64,000 bases of DNA from Blasia pusilla (taxonomy: Eukaryota; Marchantiophyta; Marchantiopsida; Blasiales), in contig CM114271.1 of the NCBI GenBank assembly GCA_050084515.1, positions 2,852,001 to 2,916,000 of the forward strand, in the 5' to 3' direction. Shown piece by piece: positions 28,000 to 40,601 of this stretch. Below the pieces are notes generated by a model. It worked only from the letters and a program-made list of their open reading frames with translations. It was not told the DNA's origin and did not search any database. The position numbers and the translations under genes are program-made. The stretch's first letter is position 1. Each line of letters begins with the position of its first letter.

Positions 28000-28795
28000 G
28001 TAGTTTTATCTCATCTAGCCTCTCAAAGCCTAAGCATCTTGCATATTTTGTAGTGATGTTGAGGGCTCCTTGTGTTTTAAATTTAAGGTAAAATTTCAAC
28101 AAGTAAAATGACCACTAGATGTTTGTCACATGCTGCAAGTTCATATGTGCCCCCCAAAGAAACAATATGGGCGGGTGGTAGGGAATAACATTGCGATGTT
28201 TCTGACGTAGTCTATAGTATCTCCATTTCAAGCTCTTTGGATCTATTGAAGGCTTTGTGTCAAAATTCGGGGCAATAGGGAATCCCATGCAGCAACAGGG
28301 AGGATGATCCTTTGTTCTCCTAATAATAAAAACTCCTTGTTTGCACATATGTAATTGCTTGGTGGTTACATACCGGTGTAGCTTATGTACAACATTAGCT
28401 GACATCATGAACTCACTATTTATTTTGGGGATATAACAACAAATTTTTGATGTTACTTGATCAATATCGCCCTTGTCAATCCAGAGTACAATATGACAGT
28501 ATAGGCCGCCTCCATCCTGTAGCTCATACCAAATTAGATGGTTTTATATCTATCATAATATTTGTGGTCCATTGAAAATATGTGCAAAAATAGTTTTAAT
28601 CTTGAATGAAAGAAGAGCGCGGACTCAACATATGCATCTCTCCATGTGAAGGAAGGATTGAGTTTCTGAACGATAAGTTCTATATCATCAATTTTTGGCC
28701 ACCTAGTGTCGGAAACCTCATCACAAGTGAGTGTTAAGAAGAAGTCATGCATGCCCCATTTCTGAACCAGTGCCATGAGGTCCTTCAAATGTTCT
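28000..28795 (-). pseudogene. Helitron Rep (HUH endonuclease) N-domain remnant
   Basis: Begins near 28,788 with HDFFLTLTCDEVSD.RWPKID and TWRDAYVESALFFHSRLK, typical of the Helitron-like N domain. At about 28,504-28,484 the HUH position reads LYCHIVLWID, so the first catalytic His of H-x-H is Tyr. A Cys-rich piece (CCCMGFP) and NVIPYHPPILFLWGAHMNLQ follow at 28,300-28,120. The Rep nicks and joins single strands during rolling-circle transposition. Frameshifts, stops and the lost His make it inactive. Confidence 0.65.
28003..28185 (-). repeat. ~190-bp internal Helitron duplication, unit 2
   Basis: Second unit of the duplication (first at 27,485-27,675). The protein reads KFYLKFKTQGALNI and ARCLGFERLDEIKLRL. 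About 330 bp of non-Rep sequence separates the units. Confidence 0.8.
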
Positions 28796-28800
28796 CACTG

Positions 28801-29300
28801 CTAAGAGAGGAGCAATAAAAGGAGAGGAAGAGTGGAAGAGAGGAGAGATGAGAGAGGAAATTCTTGTCAACCCGAAGAGATCCTCTTTTTAAGAGAGCTT
28901 CTTGTGATTTGAAGAGAGTTTCCTATGGATTGAAGAGAGGGAGGAAAATTTTGGAACATATTTTACAATTATGTTCTCTTTTCTTAATCACTCCCAATTT
29001 TTTTCCTCTTCCTCACTATGGCAACCCGTATGAATCCCAGAGATTGCAACATACATGAAACTTTTGTGTATCCAATCATCTCTTGACAGATAGTACAAAT
29101 GTGGAAAAAATCACTTTTTCCATCCAAGGTGTGAAAAAAAAGACCATTTAAGCACATTGATGAAATGAATACTTTGGCATTTCTAAACTACACTCTCACA
29201 CGTGATGTTGCATCCTCAAAGTGGCTTCTTTAGGACACTTGACACTTCTTTCACAGATAAAATTGGTTGGTGGATTCCTATTCCTAGCTCTGAATCTCTA
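28801..29300. other. Spacer, purine-rich, no gene
   Basis: Contains a GAGAGGAGAGATGAGAGAGG-type tract near 28,800-28,960, then AT-rich DNA. It separates the Helitron from the SWIM-ending transposase gene. No coding feature is supported. Confidence 0.5.
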
Positions 29301-29317
29301 AAAGCTACAAGTAGAAC

Positions 29318-30720
29318 TTAGTACATGTGCTTACAAGGGAAATACCTTTTGCCACTTCTCTCTCTTTGGACAAACTCATCACAAGAACATGTGGGAAAGC
29401 AACAAATGTGTACAACATAAACCCCAGAAATATTCAAATTCACGGTGTTGTTCCTGACCCAATACATTCTTCCTATTACATTCTCACTATGCAAAACTCT
29501 TGTGGCAATGATCTCCATGTTGGCCTCCCGAGTTGATGCGATTCATTTTGCCCTCTCCACCAATCGCCTACACATTCTATTTCTCTTCACTCCATTTCCT
29601 TAATCGAACAAAAATAGTGGATTGAGATCATTCGCCTTCTTATGATATAAGTTGATATCAATCTTAGATTGGATCCGAAATGCGAATGTCTTTATAATGC
29701 GAATATGTTCCGAACTCCCTCTGTCTACTAGTCTCAACCTTGCATTTGTAAGATTGCCCACTTCTTCCTGGAAATTGGTTCTTGTAGAAATGGGCCAAAT
29801 CGTGGGGATATTCCCTCGAGCTCGAATGGCATGTGGATATGATTTTTTGGATGTGCATGATTCATTTAGGCAGAAGAAGTACTTCAATTGATCCCTTGTC
29901 CTTGTAAACGATCTAGAGTTTTCAGCCCCCATAAGCTTCGCTGTGGTCAGCCTATCCTTGTACAGTTCTTATTCAGAAAAGTGCCGCATGCTCTCCTTAT
30001 TCCATCAAATCCTGTCCTGCAGGTGGATCCACATCTGGGGTAGCTTCAAGAGATATGCTACCTTTTGAGATAACAATCCATTTCTATGACAAGAATGCCA
30101 TATTGTTGAATAGCCCTTGGTATTGGATGATGAGAAGTTCTAAAATAGAGGAATTTGGAAATAAGACATTCATGGATTTTACAAAAGACACTCCAACTCG
30201 AGCTTGGGAGCTATCTAGTGTTTTCGAATATTTGGATGGGGTGATTTCATCATCCACATCAATCACCGGATTGGTTTCTCGATACTAATGCTTAACTTGT
30301 TTGAAATCAAGGTACTTATGTAGTCTTCAAGAGTCTCGCTCAAACTTCTCTACCTCCCTTTGTATGGGATGTCTTGAAACACGCCCACAAATGTCCCCAC
30401 GAATGTAGACATCTCTCTTGAGAAGAGTTCCGCCTACCCACCGCTTGAAGGCTTCAATATATATTTTCTCATCCCCAGATCTTATAGGGCCCTAACATAG
30501 AGTTCATAAATCGAAGGGCATTTTCCCTTGGTTATACCTTTGTTGAGAAATATAGGAGATGTTGTAGATTGTAATATTGCTCTAGCCTGGTTTTGTTGGC
30601 ATGTCTCCAAGAGGGAGATTCTTTGGCATGCTTGTGATGACCTCCAACATGAATGGATATTCTCGGCTCCACTTGTATTTGGGCAAATTAAAGGGTATAT
30701 ATTTCATTAATGTTCAATCC
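29318..30720 (-). pseudogene. Transposase C-terminal region with SWIM zinc finger
   Basis: After the presumed intron the frame reads WSREYPFMLEVITSMPKNLP, then IYIEAFKRWVGGTLLKREMS, and later a long acidic/basic segment with stops. It ends at 29,400-29,318 with CSCDEFVQRERSGKRYFPCK and HMY. That is C-x-C-x(n)-C-x-H, the SWIM zinc finger found at the C-terminus of Mutator-like (MULE) transposases and their domesticated FAR1/FHY3 relatives. It probably contributes to DNA or protein binding. The link to the N-terminal part rests on orientation, spacing and the splice donor, not on an unbroken frame. Confidence 0.55.
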
Positions 30721-30786
30721 CTACACATGCCAAATTGATAAGTGAGGGAGCATTACAGAACACAGAAGTTCACAATATAGGGATAT

Positions 30787-31590
30787 TGCAACATGTGGGA
30801 ATCCAACGAGTTGAAATATGTTGCAACTTGTATGAATTCGATGGATTGCAGATGTTGTGCGCATACACATTGCTACACAACATACATCGATGTTACTTAA
30901 CATACATACAAATACACACGATCCCATACTCACTCATGGCATCCAAACATTGAGATTGGATCTTACTTTACAAAGTCAGCTATATCAAAAATAGTAACTT
31001 ACCGGATATGTTCCTCAATATGGCTCCAAATGAGTCGAAAGGAAGGTTACCCGTGCCCTCATTAGATCATCCTCGACCTCTTGAGGTTGTCCTCCAATAT
31101 ATCCGAATGCGCTCTTCTCCTTGATGTATCCTAACAAATGTGACAGTGAAGAGAAATATGTGCAATCCATCGAATTCATACGAGTTACACGAACATACGT
31201 CGAGAGAATTTTTTCTAACTTTCCAAACTTAACAAGTTGAAAACTCATGCAACTTGTTGGAATCCAACAGGTTACAACACCACACTCCCACAACCTTTAA
31301 TTGCAACCTGTCGATTTCAAACGGTTTGCAAATTGAGGCAACTTATCGGATTGCGACAAGTTGCATATTGATATAACTAGTCAAATTATGACAGGTTGCC
31401 AAACACCAATATTTGCAACCTCTTGGATTCAGACAAGTTGCAACATTATATTTAGACCTACTTTTTCTTGCAACCCGTCAGAGTCAAATAGGTTGCAGAC
31501 CGAGGCAATGTCACGTTTTGACGAGTTTCCAAACACTAATATTTGTAACACATCGGATTCAGATGGGTTCCAACCCAACGGAATCCAACA
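30787..31590. repeat. 29-nt hairpin cluster 1 (transposase intron)
   Basis: Units of exactly 29 nt start at 30,787, 30,822, 31,163, 31,248, 31,302, 31,337, 31,414 and 31,469, with weaker ones to about 31,590. The consensus is a 14-nt arm TGCAACCCGTCGGA, one central base, then the reverse complement of the arm. The cluster lies in the presumed intron of the transposase and is split by the 30,851-31,150 insertion. Confidence 0.85.
30851..31150. mobile_element. Module plus partial Ty3 LTR inserted in cluster 1
   Basis: 30,851-30,955 matches the dispersed ~125-bp module, and 30,990-31,150 matches the terminal half of the 0.5-kb Ty3 LTR (ATATGGCTCCAAATGAG, CCTCGACCTCTTGAG, CTAACA..TGTGACA). It is flanked by two hairpin units (30,822 and 31,163) that are near reverse complements of each other. 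The order, module then LTR, is the same as at 57.45-58.1 kb. Confidence 0.6.
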
Positions 31591-31810
31591 TGTTACACCT
31601 GCGAAATGGAAAGGAGAAAATGTTTTACTCACCTTCCGCATAAACCTTCCCCATTGCCTCATACGAACACTCCACCAAATCAACCAAAAACACAATTCTT
31701 AATATTTCCCCTCAATTGCATGCTTCGCCACCACACATGAAGCTCTTCTTAGTACTCTATGGCTTGTTTCAAGATTTTGTTGTCCTTACAACGTTGTAGT
31801 AGAGCAGGGT

Positions 31811-33096
31811 TGTCGTATCGAGAGCTTTTCTTTGAGTAAGGGTGGACTTTCTAGTTGCGGCAGACGTGATTGATGCAAGGTGATATCTCTAAGAAGTTCG
31901 TTTTTTTCAAAACATAATTATTATATACATTCTCCATTCTCTCACGACAGGAATCACAATTGGTAGTGTCAAGGCGATCACGTCTTTATAATATTGAACA
32001 TCGGAATTCCTAACTATGAAGTCCCTATAAACTAATTTACGCTTGAGCACAAAAAAAATAGCACAACTAGTGTTAAATCCTACTTGAGCAGACCTATTAA
32101 CATCCATGGATCGCTATATAAGGACATACAAAGTACAATCCCACGTCCTTCCGTACGGGATAATATGAAAAATCACCAGAGTTGGAGATTGCATAACGTG
32201 GTTCATGAATGCCTCCCCAAAGAGATAAACTAGATAATGAGTAAACTAGTGCCTATCTCCAAAGAGAATCTTGAAGTAGTACGGATTAAGGAAAGGAAAA
32301 TTGGTTATGAATTGTGCTCTATCTCTATCCATCTTTAACGGACATCCTCAACTCTCCTCAAAATGGGTTTTGGTGGAACTGCTCTCCCAAGAGGAATAAT
32401 CTACTCTCATTGGGAAAATAAGAAGCCAAAACCATCCACTATCCTTAGTATGATAAAACTTCCCTAAGACGATAAGTCTCCTAAAATAACCATCTCATAT
32501 CAGACTCTTGAAACTCTCGAAGAATAGATCTTGACCAAGTTACTCTCTCAAGAGGGATAATCCAGTCTCATTGGAAAAGCAAGCAAGCCAATTCCATCCA
32601 TTCAAGAGTAACAAAGGGAGACTCAAGAAATGGAGTAGAAGATGATGAATCCTTGAAGGTCCCACCTCTTTATATACTCACTAAGAATCCTCAAGACTAC
32701 AAAATAGGGCTAATATTATTTTGTGTGCCAAATGGCTTCCTCTCAAGGCTTAGCCAATCCCATTTTGACACAAGTAAATTATATATTATCTCCTCCAGAA
32801 TATATTTATCAACTCACTTCATATCCTCCAAACTACCCCAACTAACCTAGCCACCAACCAATACTAATTTTGTTTTTCTTTCATTAATGCACAAATCCCA
32901 AAACTCTACTTGTATACTCTCATTTCTTATTTATCATCTATTTTCCTAAATTTGGGCCCACACAAATGAGCCATCCTAAAGAGGTTTAAACATGAAATTT
33001 TCATTTTCTTAACCTAGTTTACTTAATACTAATAAAACTCTCTCTAACACTTAGTGAGAGAGGAGTTTATATAGTGGATGATTTTATTATACGACA
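31811..33096 (-). repeat. 1.28-kb LTR-like element, copy 2
   Basis: Bounded by TGTCGTAT and ATACGACA, a perfect 8-bp inverted terminus with TG...CA ends. It is homologous to 17,985-19,266. On the minus strand GTATATAAAGAGGTGGGACC near 32,670 is a good TATA candidate, and ATATAAACTCC lies near 33,070. It is inserted in the coding sequence of the transposase. The flanking pentamers (AGGGT and ACGTG) do not match, so a target-site duplication is not evident. Confidence 0.6.
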
Positions 33097-34950
33097 ACGT
33101 GCTCCGTTATCTTATTCTCCTTGATGCAAGATTTTATGTAGCAAGTCACGGACTATTGCCAATGGAAAGCATTCAACCTCTCCCATTTTGGCTCAGCTTC
33201 ATCTTCCCATAACGCCTCCTTGATAGCAATCCATCTTGATTGTGCATTGTCCTCCATGAGCCTACAAATTTCAGAGGATGCCTTTTTTTTCTGTCACCAT
33301 CTCTAGTAGGAGTAACAAACATATCTTCAAGCTTCCAACATCATCTGCCTTTATCTCACAAAAAAATATGGTTTAGAGTCCCTTCTTCACATGGTTTTAA
33401 ACGTGTGCACCTATGGTCAATCATTCATTAAAAACCCTATAATAAGTATCAAAGCTAACTCAACTTCAAAATAGATCTTCTCCTTCCCTCATTCTGTCAA
33501 CAAGATCAACGCCACTAAACGGCCTTGTAGTAGATATTTTGAAGACATAAGCATTGGATCCCTCGCCTCCTTGGCCCATGAATTATGATATCTGAATAAA
33601 TAGAAACTTGGAGTTTGCTTTGATCCTGGAAATGGCATCCATCTCTAAGATCTTTCCATAAAGTATTCGTATTTTCCGCAGTAAGTTCTTGAAGCATTGA
33701 GGATCAACCAGAGAGGCAAGATTTTCCCATAGTTGTTTCTCCTCAACTCTGCGATCTCTCCTTGGCCACGTATTCCCAACAGTTGATCGCAAATTTATGA
33801 TACCATCGTCAATTTTATATTTTTGTGCTTAGATTCTGTAGAGTCTATATATACCTCCGACACTTTCTTGGCCACATTATTCTTGATGTGTTTGTGAATG
33901 GCACTAGTGACAAGATGAGTGTGAGACCCAACATGAACATGTGGCTTGATGTACTCAAACATAGAAGTGGAGTCGTGCACTATGAAAAAATATAAGCGGG
34001 ACATGCTCCAACGCAAAAGGAGGAGGCTTGACAATGAGGACATTGATGGCCACCCGACAGTATAGCTGCACCCACCTCATAAGGAGTCTCTGCATTTTTT
34101 GGGGAAAAATTGTGAGGCATTGACTTCCCTATTCTATTCTAGGTAAGGGCATCAAGGACTTCTACATTCCAAGGCTACCACGCATTGGCAACAAGACACA
34201 ATCCAAGGATCACTTGGGATGGAAGCAGTCGTTTGGTGTAGTTTACACCATCGATGAAAATCGGAGTTTTGGTCCTTACCCTTAACCCATCCTCCATCTT
34301 GCTTCTGAGAAGGACCAAAAAGTGGAGGCAACTCGAAAACATAGTTTCTATCATAAGTGGTTGGCAACTCATCCACAAGAATGTGCTTGAAGATTTTAAA
34401 GGGGAGAATGACAAAAGCAAACTATTCCCTCAAACTCGCAATAGGAATGTGTATGCAGATGTTGGGTCTAAGTTGTTTCCAACAGATCCCCTGAGGTTGA
34501 AAACATCAAAAATATCTATATCTTGAACCAAATTGTCACAAATCTGTAAGTTTGGAGTCGAAATTGGATCGGCAGAAGCAAGGGTGGCAAATATGGAACT
34601 TGGAGCACTCGTAGGTTGTAGATAATTGAGATAAAATAGAGTGGGATTTAGAGACAAGCCATAGATTATGTATTGTCTATTGGAGTAAGGTGAGAGATTC
34701 CATACTTTGGAATCTCCAATCTTGGGCTCACCTTACTTTGGAGCCTCTCATCTGTTCCATCCATCCTGACATCCTTCGAAGCAAATATGGTTCCAATCTC
34801 GAGAAGAAATTGGAGTGAAAGAAAATATTCTTCAATTAATATATGAGCATTGCCAACTTACGCCCGAATTATCTCCGATTGAGGAAGGGCCGCTAGATGA
34901 CTGCCATATGTGAATTTCACATAATTTTCCATCTGGATATGACAACATAG
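33097..34950 (-). pseudogene. MULE-like transposase N-terminal and core, copy A
   Basis: Reads SLQFLLEIGTIFASKDV near 34.8 kb, FELPPLFGPSQKQDGGWVKG near 34.33 kb, FFIVHDSTSMFEYIKP, HVGSHTHLVTSAIHKHIKN near 33.95 kb, LWENLASLVDPQCFKNLL near 33.7 kb and LMEDNAQSRWIAIKE, then AFHWQ, near 33.2 kb. The same blocks occur on the plus strand in copy B. A His-rich GSHTHPV block followed by a later D-N-A-Q...FHW block fits a zinc-containing DDE transposase of the Mutator type, but I cannot place all three catalytic acids. Stops and frameshifts are frequent. Confidence 0.5.
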
Positions 34951-35128
34951 ATGATTCCATTAGAAAGGATGGGAATAAGAATAAGAATTTTAATGTTAAA
35001 TTTACAGTGAACAGTGTCCGAGTATATTATTATAAAAGTTATCTACAAGCAGTTGGTAGTTAGGTTGAACCATCACTTGCTGATTAGACCAAGCGATGAG
35101 GAATATTCCTACAACAAATCCATGGGTG

Positions 35129-37171
35129 TGCAACCCGTCAGAACCCGACGGATTGCCATGGGATTGCCTTTAAGAGTTGGCATGAAAGCGAGTTAGTGAT
35201 GAAATGCAATCCGTCGGACTCCGATGGATTGCATGGGGTGATGTTGGTCAACCTGTTGCATTTTGACCGATAGTTGGGCTTGTCTCAGTTGGACTCAAAA
35301 GTATAAGGCAACCCATCGGATTTGGGGGCTGATATTATGGCAGAAGAGAGGAGAAAAAGAGAGAAGAGTCTCTCTTCTAAAAAAAGGAAAAAAAATCCTT
35401 AATTATAACCTCTCTTCAAAACTTTATTCTATTTTTGAAGATTCTCCACTACTTCAAATGCAAGAAATGTTTAGAAGAGAGATCTAAGTGGTAGAGATTG
35501 GGGCAAAAACTAACCTCATTTTTTCAGACCAAGATGTGAAGTTGGAAATGTGAAGCCCTCTTCAAACATGCTTAAATCACTTTATGTGTAAGCCACATCA
35601 AGGAGTGAAGGGTATCAGAGTTCTTACAAAATTATTTGTGTAAACCAAACAATAAGATAAGGGTCATTCTTCTTAATAGAGGGAAAGATTTTGGGCTCTT
35701 AATCCAAGACTCCCAGCCTCATTCCTAACACTTTGTCAGAATTTAACAACCAGTCATAACAATCTTGGAGAAATAGGAACTCAAAGAGAGGAGAGGTGAT
35801 TTGTTGAGAGGTTTACTCACAGACTCCTTTATTGCTTCATTATAGTTTGTCAAAAATCTGATTGTTTCAAGAAATGGATATTAAAGATGCACTTGAACTT
35901 GGAAGCAGAGGATACACAAAGTAGTAAAGAAATAGTGATGATTTGAGGTTGGAAAAAAATGGAGGATTGCAAAGTTTCCAAGAATGACTCAGAACACTAG
36001 AAGGCCGCATATGACATGCAAGACTTGGCTAAGCAATGGCTATATGGAGTCTTTTATTAAATTCATGGGACTTTGGCAAGTGTGGTTGGACACAGATGTC
36101 AGAAGTTAAGGAAGCCAACAAGTTGAAGGAAACGAGAACTCGTTGTGGGAGTAGCGAAAAATCATTTGAGACTAATGGAATTGAATTTTGATAATTGACC
36201 AATCCAAAAGTCAAGCCTACAAGGGTTGAAATCCCACAAGTTGCACGACATGAGAAGAGAAGTTTGCAACCTCTCAAAAGATTAGTTTGAAGTGGAAGAA
36301 CAAGAGGAAAAGATATAAGCATTGATCCAGGCAATGCAACTTGTCAGAATCCGATAGGTTGCATGACTTGACAAGTAGAGGAAGAGTTTTAAGATATGAC
36401 TAATTAGAGATAAGGAAAAAAGGATATCAAGAAAGACATGACCACTGAAAAAAACAAACAAAATAACCTGACCTACATGTGAAGATATGAGAGGAAACCC
36501 ATAGGTTCTATTCTGATGAGAGATGAGAAAAAAGAAAGAGCGATTGAAATTAATAGAAGGCAATAATTTATACTTGCAACATGTCAGAATCAGATAGGTT
36601 GCATGATAGGAACAAGAAAGGAAATATCAATATGAAGAATCGTTAGGAAACCCATAGGTTCCATTTAGACATGCAATCCGTCGGAATCCGACACGTTGCA
36701 AGATATGACAAGAACTTGTGAGAACCTGGCAGAAATCGACTAGTTGCAAGACCTATCATATTTGAGCTTGCTACTCATGAAAAAACCTTGGTGAAAAAAA
36801 ATAAAAGGAATGAAGGTAGTAATATGAAATTCAGAGTAGGTAGTCATCCAGACTTGTAACCTTTCGGAATCCGACAGGTTGAAGGAAACCTCCACAAGTT
36901 GCGTTCAAACATGCAACCCATCGGAATCCAACAGGTTGTCAGACATTACAAGAAGAGAAATATTTGTGAGATATGGCTAATTTGTCGGAAAGACAAGACA
37001 GGTTAACATGAACACATGTGCAACACGTTGGAATCCAATACGTTGCAAGAGATGACAACTAAAGAATTTCAGGAGACATCTTCACATCAATATGATAAAA
37101 TCTCAGAAAACTTAGAGACACCAACATACTCCCATTTTGACTTGCAACCCGTCAAAATTTGACGGGTTGCA
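35129..37171. repeat. 29-nt hairpin cluster 2 (intergenic)
   Basis: Units start at 35,129, 35,205, 36,335, 36,575, 36,672, 36,855, 36,912, 37,019 and 37,143, each 29 nt. The 37,143 unit is a perfect palindrome with arms TGCAACCCGTCAAA and TTTGACGGGTTGCA around A. The region has no gene and lies 3' of the ParB-like gene. Several units are flanked by short shared phrases such as GGAAACCCATAGGTT. Confidence 0.85.
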
Positions 37172-38269
37172 AGACATACCATCTGTCCAAAAGAGATTAC
37201 TAGAGTAGAAAATTGATTTCAACATGTCGGAATCCAAGAACTCCAATAACATCATACCATTAAAAGAAAGAAGAGCTTGTGAAAAAAAATCAAGTTCCTT
37301 TATTCCAATCCATTTGTAACCCGCATATTTAAATTCGATTTCCTAAACTAGAAAATCTAATCTATGATCTCTTTTGCCTCGTCATCTGCAAAAATATTCC
37401 TAACTTAGATTGGTTCTTGTACAATGGACTTCACTAGGCTCTCCAATGGGTGTTCTTAGGGGGACAAGGCTCTCAAATTCCCCTTCTTTCTCAATCCCCA
37501 TCTAAAATATTGAAGAGGAAGAACACCAAATCGATCCCATGCGACCCGAGATAAGTCCCAACACCTGCCCCGACAAGTGATCTTGTATGCTCTGCAAAGG
37601 GACACCCATCTATAATCAATACGTGCTCCTTCGCTGGAAACCACTACAGCCCAACAGCAAAACGCTTGAAATCCAAGGCACCACGCACTCACTCAGGAGT
37701 ATCAGGGAGCTCTTCCAAAATCACCGTTGGCCTTGTCCACCCGATTTTTGGAATGAAAGGTAGTGGCAATGGTGTCACCACCAATGGCTCTCCTAACGCT
37801 GCATTTTGACCTGGAGGCGACTTGTACTCTCCCAATTGCCTCTCGTACTCCGCCTTTTCCTCCTTGCAAAGTGCAAATAGTTGCATCCTTAACTCGAGGC
37901 TGAAAGTGTTTCTTCCACTCCACTAGGCACCTCTAACACTCGCTCTAGAAATCCCCACTAAATCTAACACAAAGTCAATACGCCTCAAGCAGAGCTCCAT
38001 CAGGGTCTGCATGAGCGCCGGGGACTTTTCCTCCCTCCAACCAGCGGATCTCCTTCCTCCATGACAACTCCCAAGAGTGAATCGTACATGCTATAGAATG
38101 TGTAACCATTGTAGGCACGATCAATAGGATCCTGGATCTCAAAAACCTGGAATGTGTGCTCCGATCTGACAAAACAATACAAATACGAGTACTCAATCTT
38201 TGCACAAGAAAAAGGCACAATGATATTAGCTTTAAGGAGAAAGTGCTACGAGGATTGATTTTCCCATTA

Positions 38270-38492
38270 AGCAACCTGAAGGATTCCAACGAGTTGCAAG
38301 TGTAAGATTTTAGGTGCCTAGTTGTAGCAGTAGACAATAAAACTTTAGAGGGGTCCATGGAACTCGTCAAAATCCGACGGGTTGCTCTGCACCTCCTTGA
38401 ACAAGTCTCGATTTGCAACCCGTCGGGTTCCGATGGGTTGCACATTCCGTATTTGGGTCTTTCTCCAACCTATTGAAATCTGACCGGTTGTA
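38270..38492. repeat. 29-nt hairpin cluster 3 (intron)
   Basis: Units at 38,270, about 38,358, 38,414 and 38,464. They lie between coding blocks 2 and 3 of the ParB-like gene. The 38,414 unit is nearly the consensus (arms TGCAACCCGTCGGG and CCGATGGGTTGCA). Confidence 0.8.
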
Positions 38493-40601
38493 GATAATGT
38501 TGCACGTGCTCACTGAAAAAGGTGATTTGGACTCCCTTAACCCAAATATTCGCAGGCTAATTTTTCAAACTTACCCAGAGTTGATTTGTTGCAGATCTCA
38601 ACAAGTAGTCATTCTTGACTATCCAAGATTGTGTTGTCTGCCATGTCGTTTGACACACTGCATGTTGAAGAGCTGATCTTCGCTGTCGCTAGTCAAAATA
38701 AGGAAACATCCCTTGTCACTTAGATACGCATTGGCGCACGAAAACATCAATGTGATCTGGTCGTATGTGAAGGGAGAGTTCCAACCCATGACAATATCTT
38801 GTGGGTTATCGTCCCACAATCTGAATCCCAACGGTAAATCTACAATCATGAGGTCAACTGCAACCTCCTCAGCTACCCCATTGACAATCCATGGGGTGTG
38901 GCCGTTTCGGATGAGCTTTCGTCTTAGGATTGTCAGCTTCTCCAGGGCATGGATGGACTCCTAACTTGAAATTTTTTCCAATTCAGCAGAGAGGTCTGAT
39001 GGAGCAAGATAGTGACCTTTTTCATTACATTGCTCTCCTTGCCCACGGATGATGAAGTATATATCACATTTCCGTTTTCTCCCTTAGAGGAACCCAACGT
39101 TTCTCTCTTTCACTTCACGCAAGTTTGGTGCCTGTTGGTCGCGGTCTGTGTCACCTCGGAATCTACATGCATCATTTGTGGGCCTCCCTTTGCTATCCCT
39201 CACGCTTGGAAGAACCAGCCTTGAATTCCCTTGATCACATACCCTTCGGTTTCAGCCCCGCTATGGACTTGTGCTTGGCTGTTACCACCTTTCACACCTG
39301 ATCTGCCGTCTCGATTGCTTGTGCCTCCGCATCACCATCAAAGTACTCCTCAACCTTCAAGAGGTTGGGGATGTCCCCCCTTGTAGGCTACAACTACATT
39401 ATAGAAGGCTCCTAGCGTCTGGTTGCTAAACTCCTCTAGGCCATTGAAGTCCAACCAAATTGGACAGTTTAGATATTCCCAAGGGCTTATCTACTCAGCC
39501 ATCTCCACGACGTACATGGAGAATTCATCCCCATTCGGATGAGCAACCCACAATTTGCAGGCGGCAGGTTACTTTCTCCATGTACTTGCATTGACACACG
39601 AGATGAAAAACTTGTACACCATTCCTTGGGGAGCTTGTTGGCAAGAGGACTCAAGAGCCTCCTCAAGAAGGTCTCCTTTCTTTTTGGAAAAATTACCATT
39701 TTTTAGATCGCCAATCTCGTCATTGAGATCCCCCTATGGGAGAATATGATTCTTGAACATTGTCCGGAAGCCAGGGTTCTTCACTAGCTTATCTCATATT
39801 TCATTCAACCGTAGCTGGTAATCCTCGGCCAACTCAAGGCTGGCCTCCTCCAAAATAGGCTTGATTTTCCTAAGCTTGGCTTGACGACACACAATCATCA
39901 ATTTTCCGAGCAACCACAATGCATCCCAGAAGGACCATTCTCTCAACCACTAAGAGATAACATGATCCGAGACCCCTGATGGGTAGTGTGCCATCTTCTT
40001 CTCGGCCTCTGTCCTCTCGAGACTGATCTTCATAAGACTAATTCAGCTGAATTTTGAAATTCCTGAAAGTGCAAACCTGTGAATACGATCCAATGACACC
40101 TTCTCTCCGATACGGCCAAGGGGATCCTCATCCCTCTTTCTTTGGCATTTAATGATGGCTTTCAACTCCTTGTAGAAGTATGGGCTGAGCTCGGGGTTTA
40201 GCAAGGCGATGCAATGCTACATCTTGGTGGTTGTGTACTTAGTCGCTACCAACACAGCACCCTAGATGAACTTCACCCTCTCAGTAGCTGAAACCAGGCC
40301 TTCTCCCTATGCTCCATCTCCAATGTTGTGCTTCTCTTTGCTGCTTGGATTTTAGATCAGCACAAAATTGTGATAGCTGTATCTTGGGAGATGTATGTGT
40401 TCGCCCAAGTCTTCATCTTGATATGTGCTCCTTTAGCGAGCATCACATTGACCAACTCCTCTCCTAGGAATCCTTTGTATTGCCCAAGGTGCGTTGTAAG
40501 CACTTTCTTCACTCTGCCGCACTCTTGGATCCAATGTTGCATGAGATTCCCTTCCCACACAATCCTGCAAGGTTCAAGGTTTTTTTAGAATTTATATCAC
40601 A

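Larger units (their letters stand above)
24565..28800 (-). mobile_element. Decayed Helitron (Rep plus PIF1-like helicase)
   Basis: Minus-strand remnants in Helitron order: Rep N-domain at 28.8-28.0 kb, continuing at 27.6-27.4 kb, and a PIF1-type helicase at about 26.9-26.1 kb. Further unassigned coding-like pieces lie at 25,143-24,898 (PPTDAQLKYAKKLGL) and 24,798-24,565. Helitrons move by rolling-circle replication. Every domain carries stops and the terminal TC/CTRR-hairpin ends were not identified, so the limits are approximate. A ~190-bp internal duplication interrupts the Rep. Confidence 0.65.
29300..34950 (-). mobile_element. MULE-like transposase gene, copy A, with insertions
   Basis: One degenerate minus-strand gene read from about 34.9 kb to 29.3 kb. 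The N-terminal part is at 34,900-33,097, its coding sequence resumes at 31,810-31,633, and the C-terminal part with a SWIM zinc finger lies at 30,720-29,318. A 1.28-kb LTR-like element (31,811-33,096) sits exactly inside the coding sequence: the sequence before it (KENKITEHV) and after it (ALLQRCKDNKILKQAIEY) join to match copy B (KENKRTKHVVLLERCKDSK). An intron (about 30,725-31,632, donor AAG/GTGAGT) contains 29-nt hairpins and an inserted LTR fragment. Confidence 0.55.

Noticed and set aside
37975-38445. 156-codon minus-strand open frame starting in the hairpin cluster
   Set aside because: Another frame in the same span (FEIQDPIDRAYNGYTFYSMY) has the coding-like pattern shared with the neighbouring blocks; this one begins inside a repeat.
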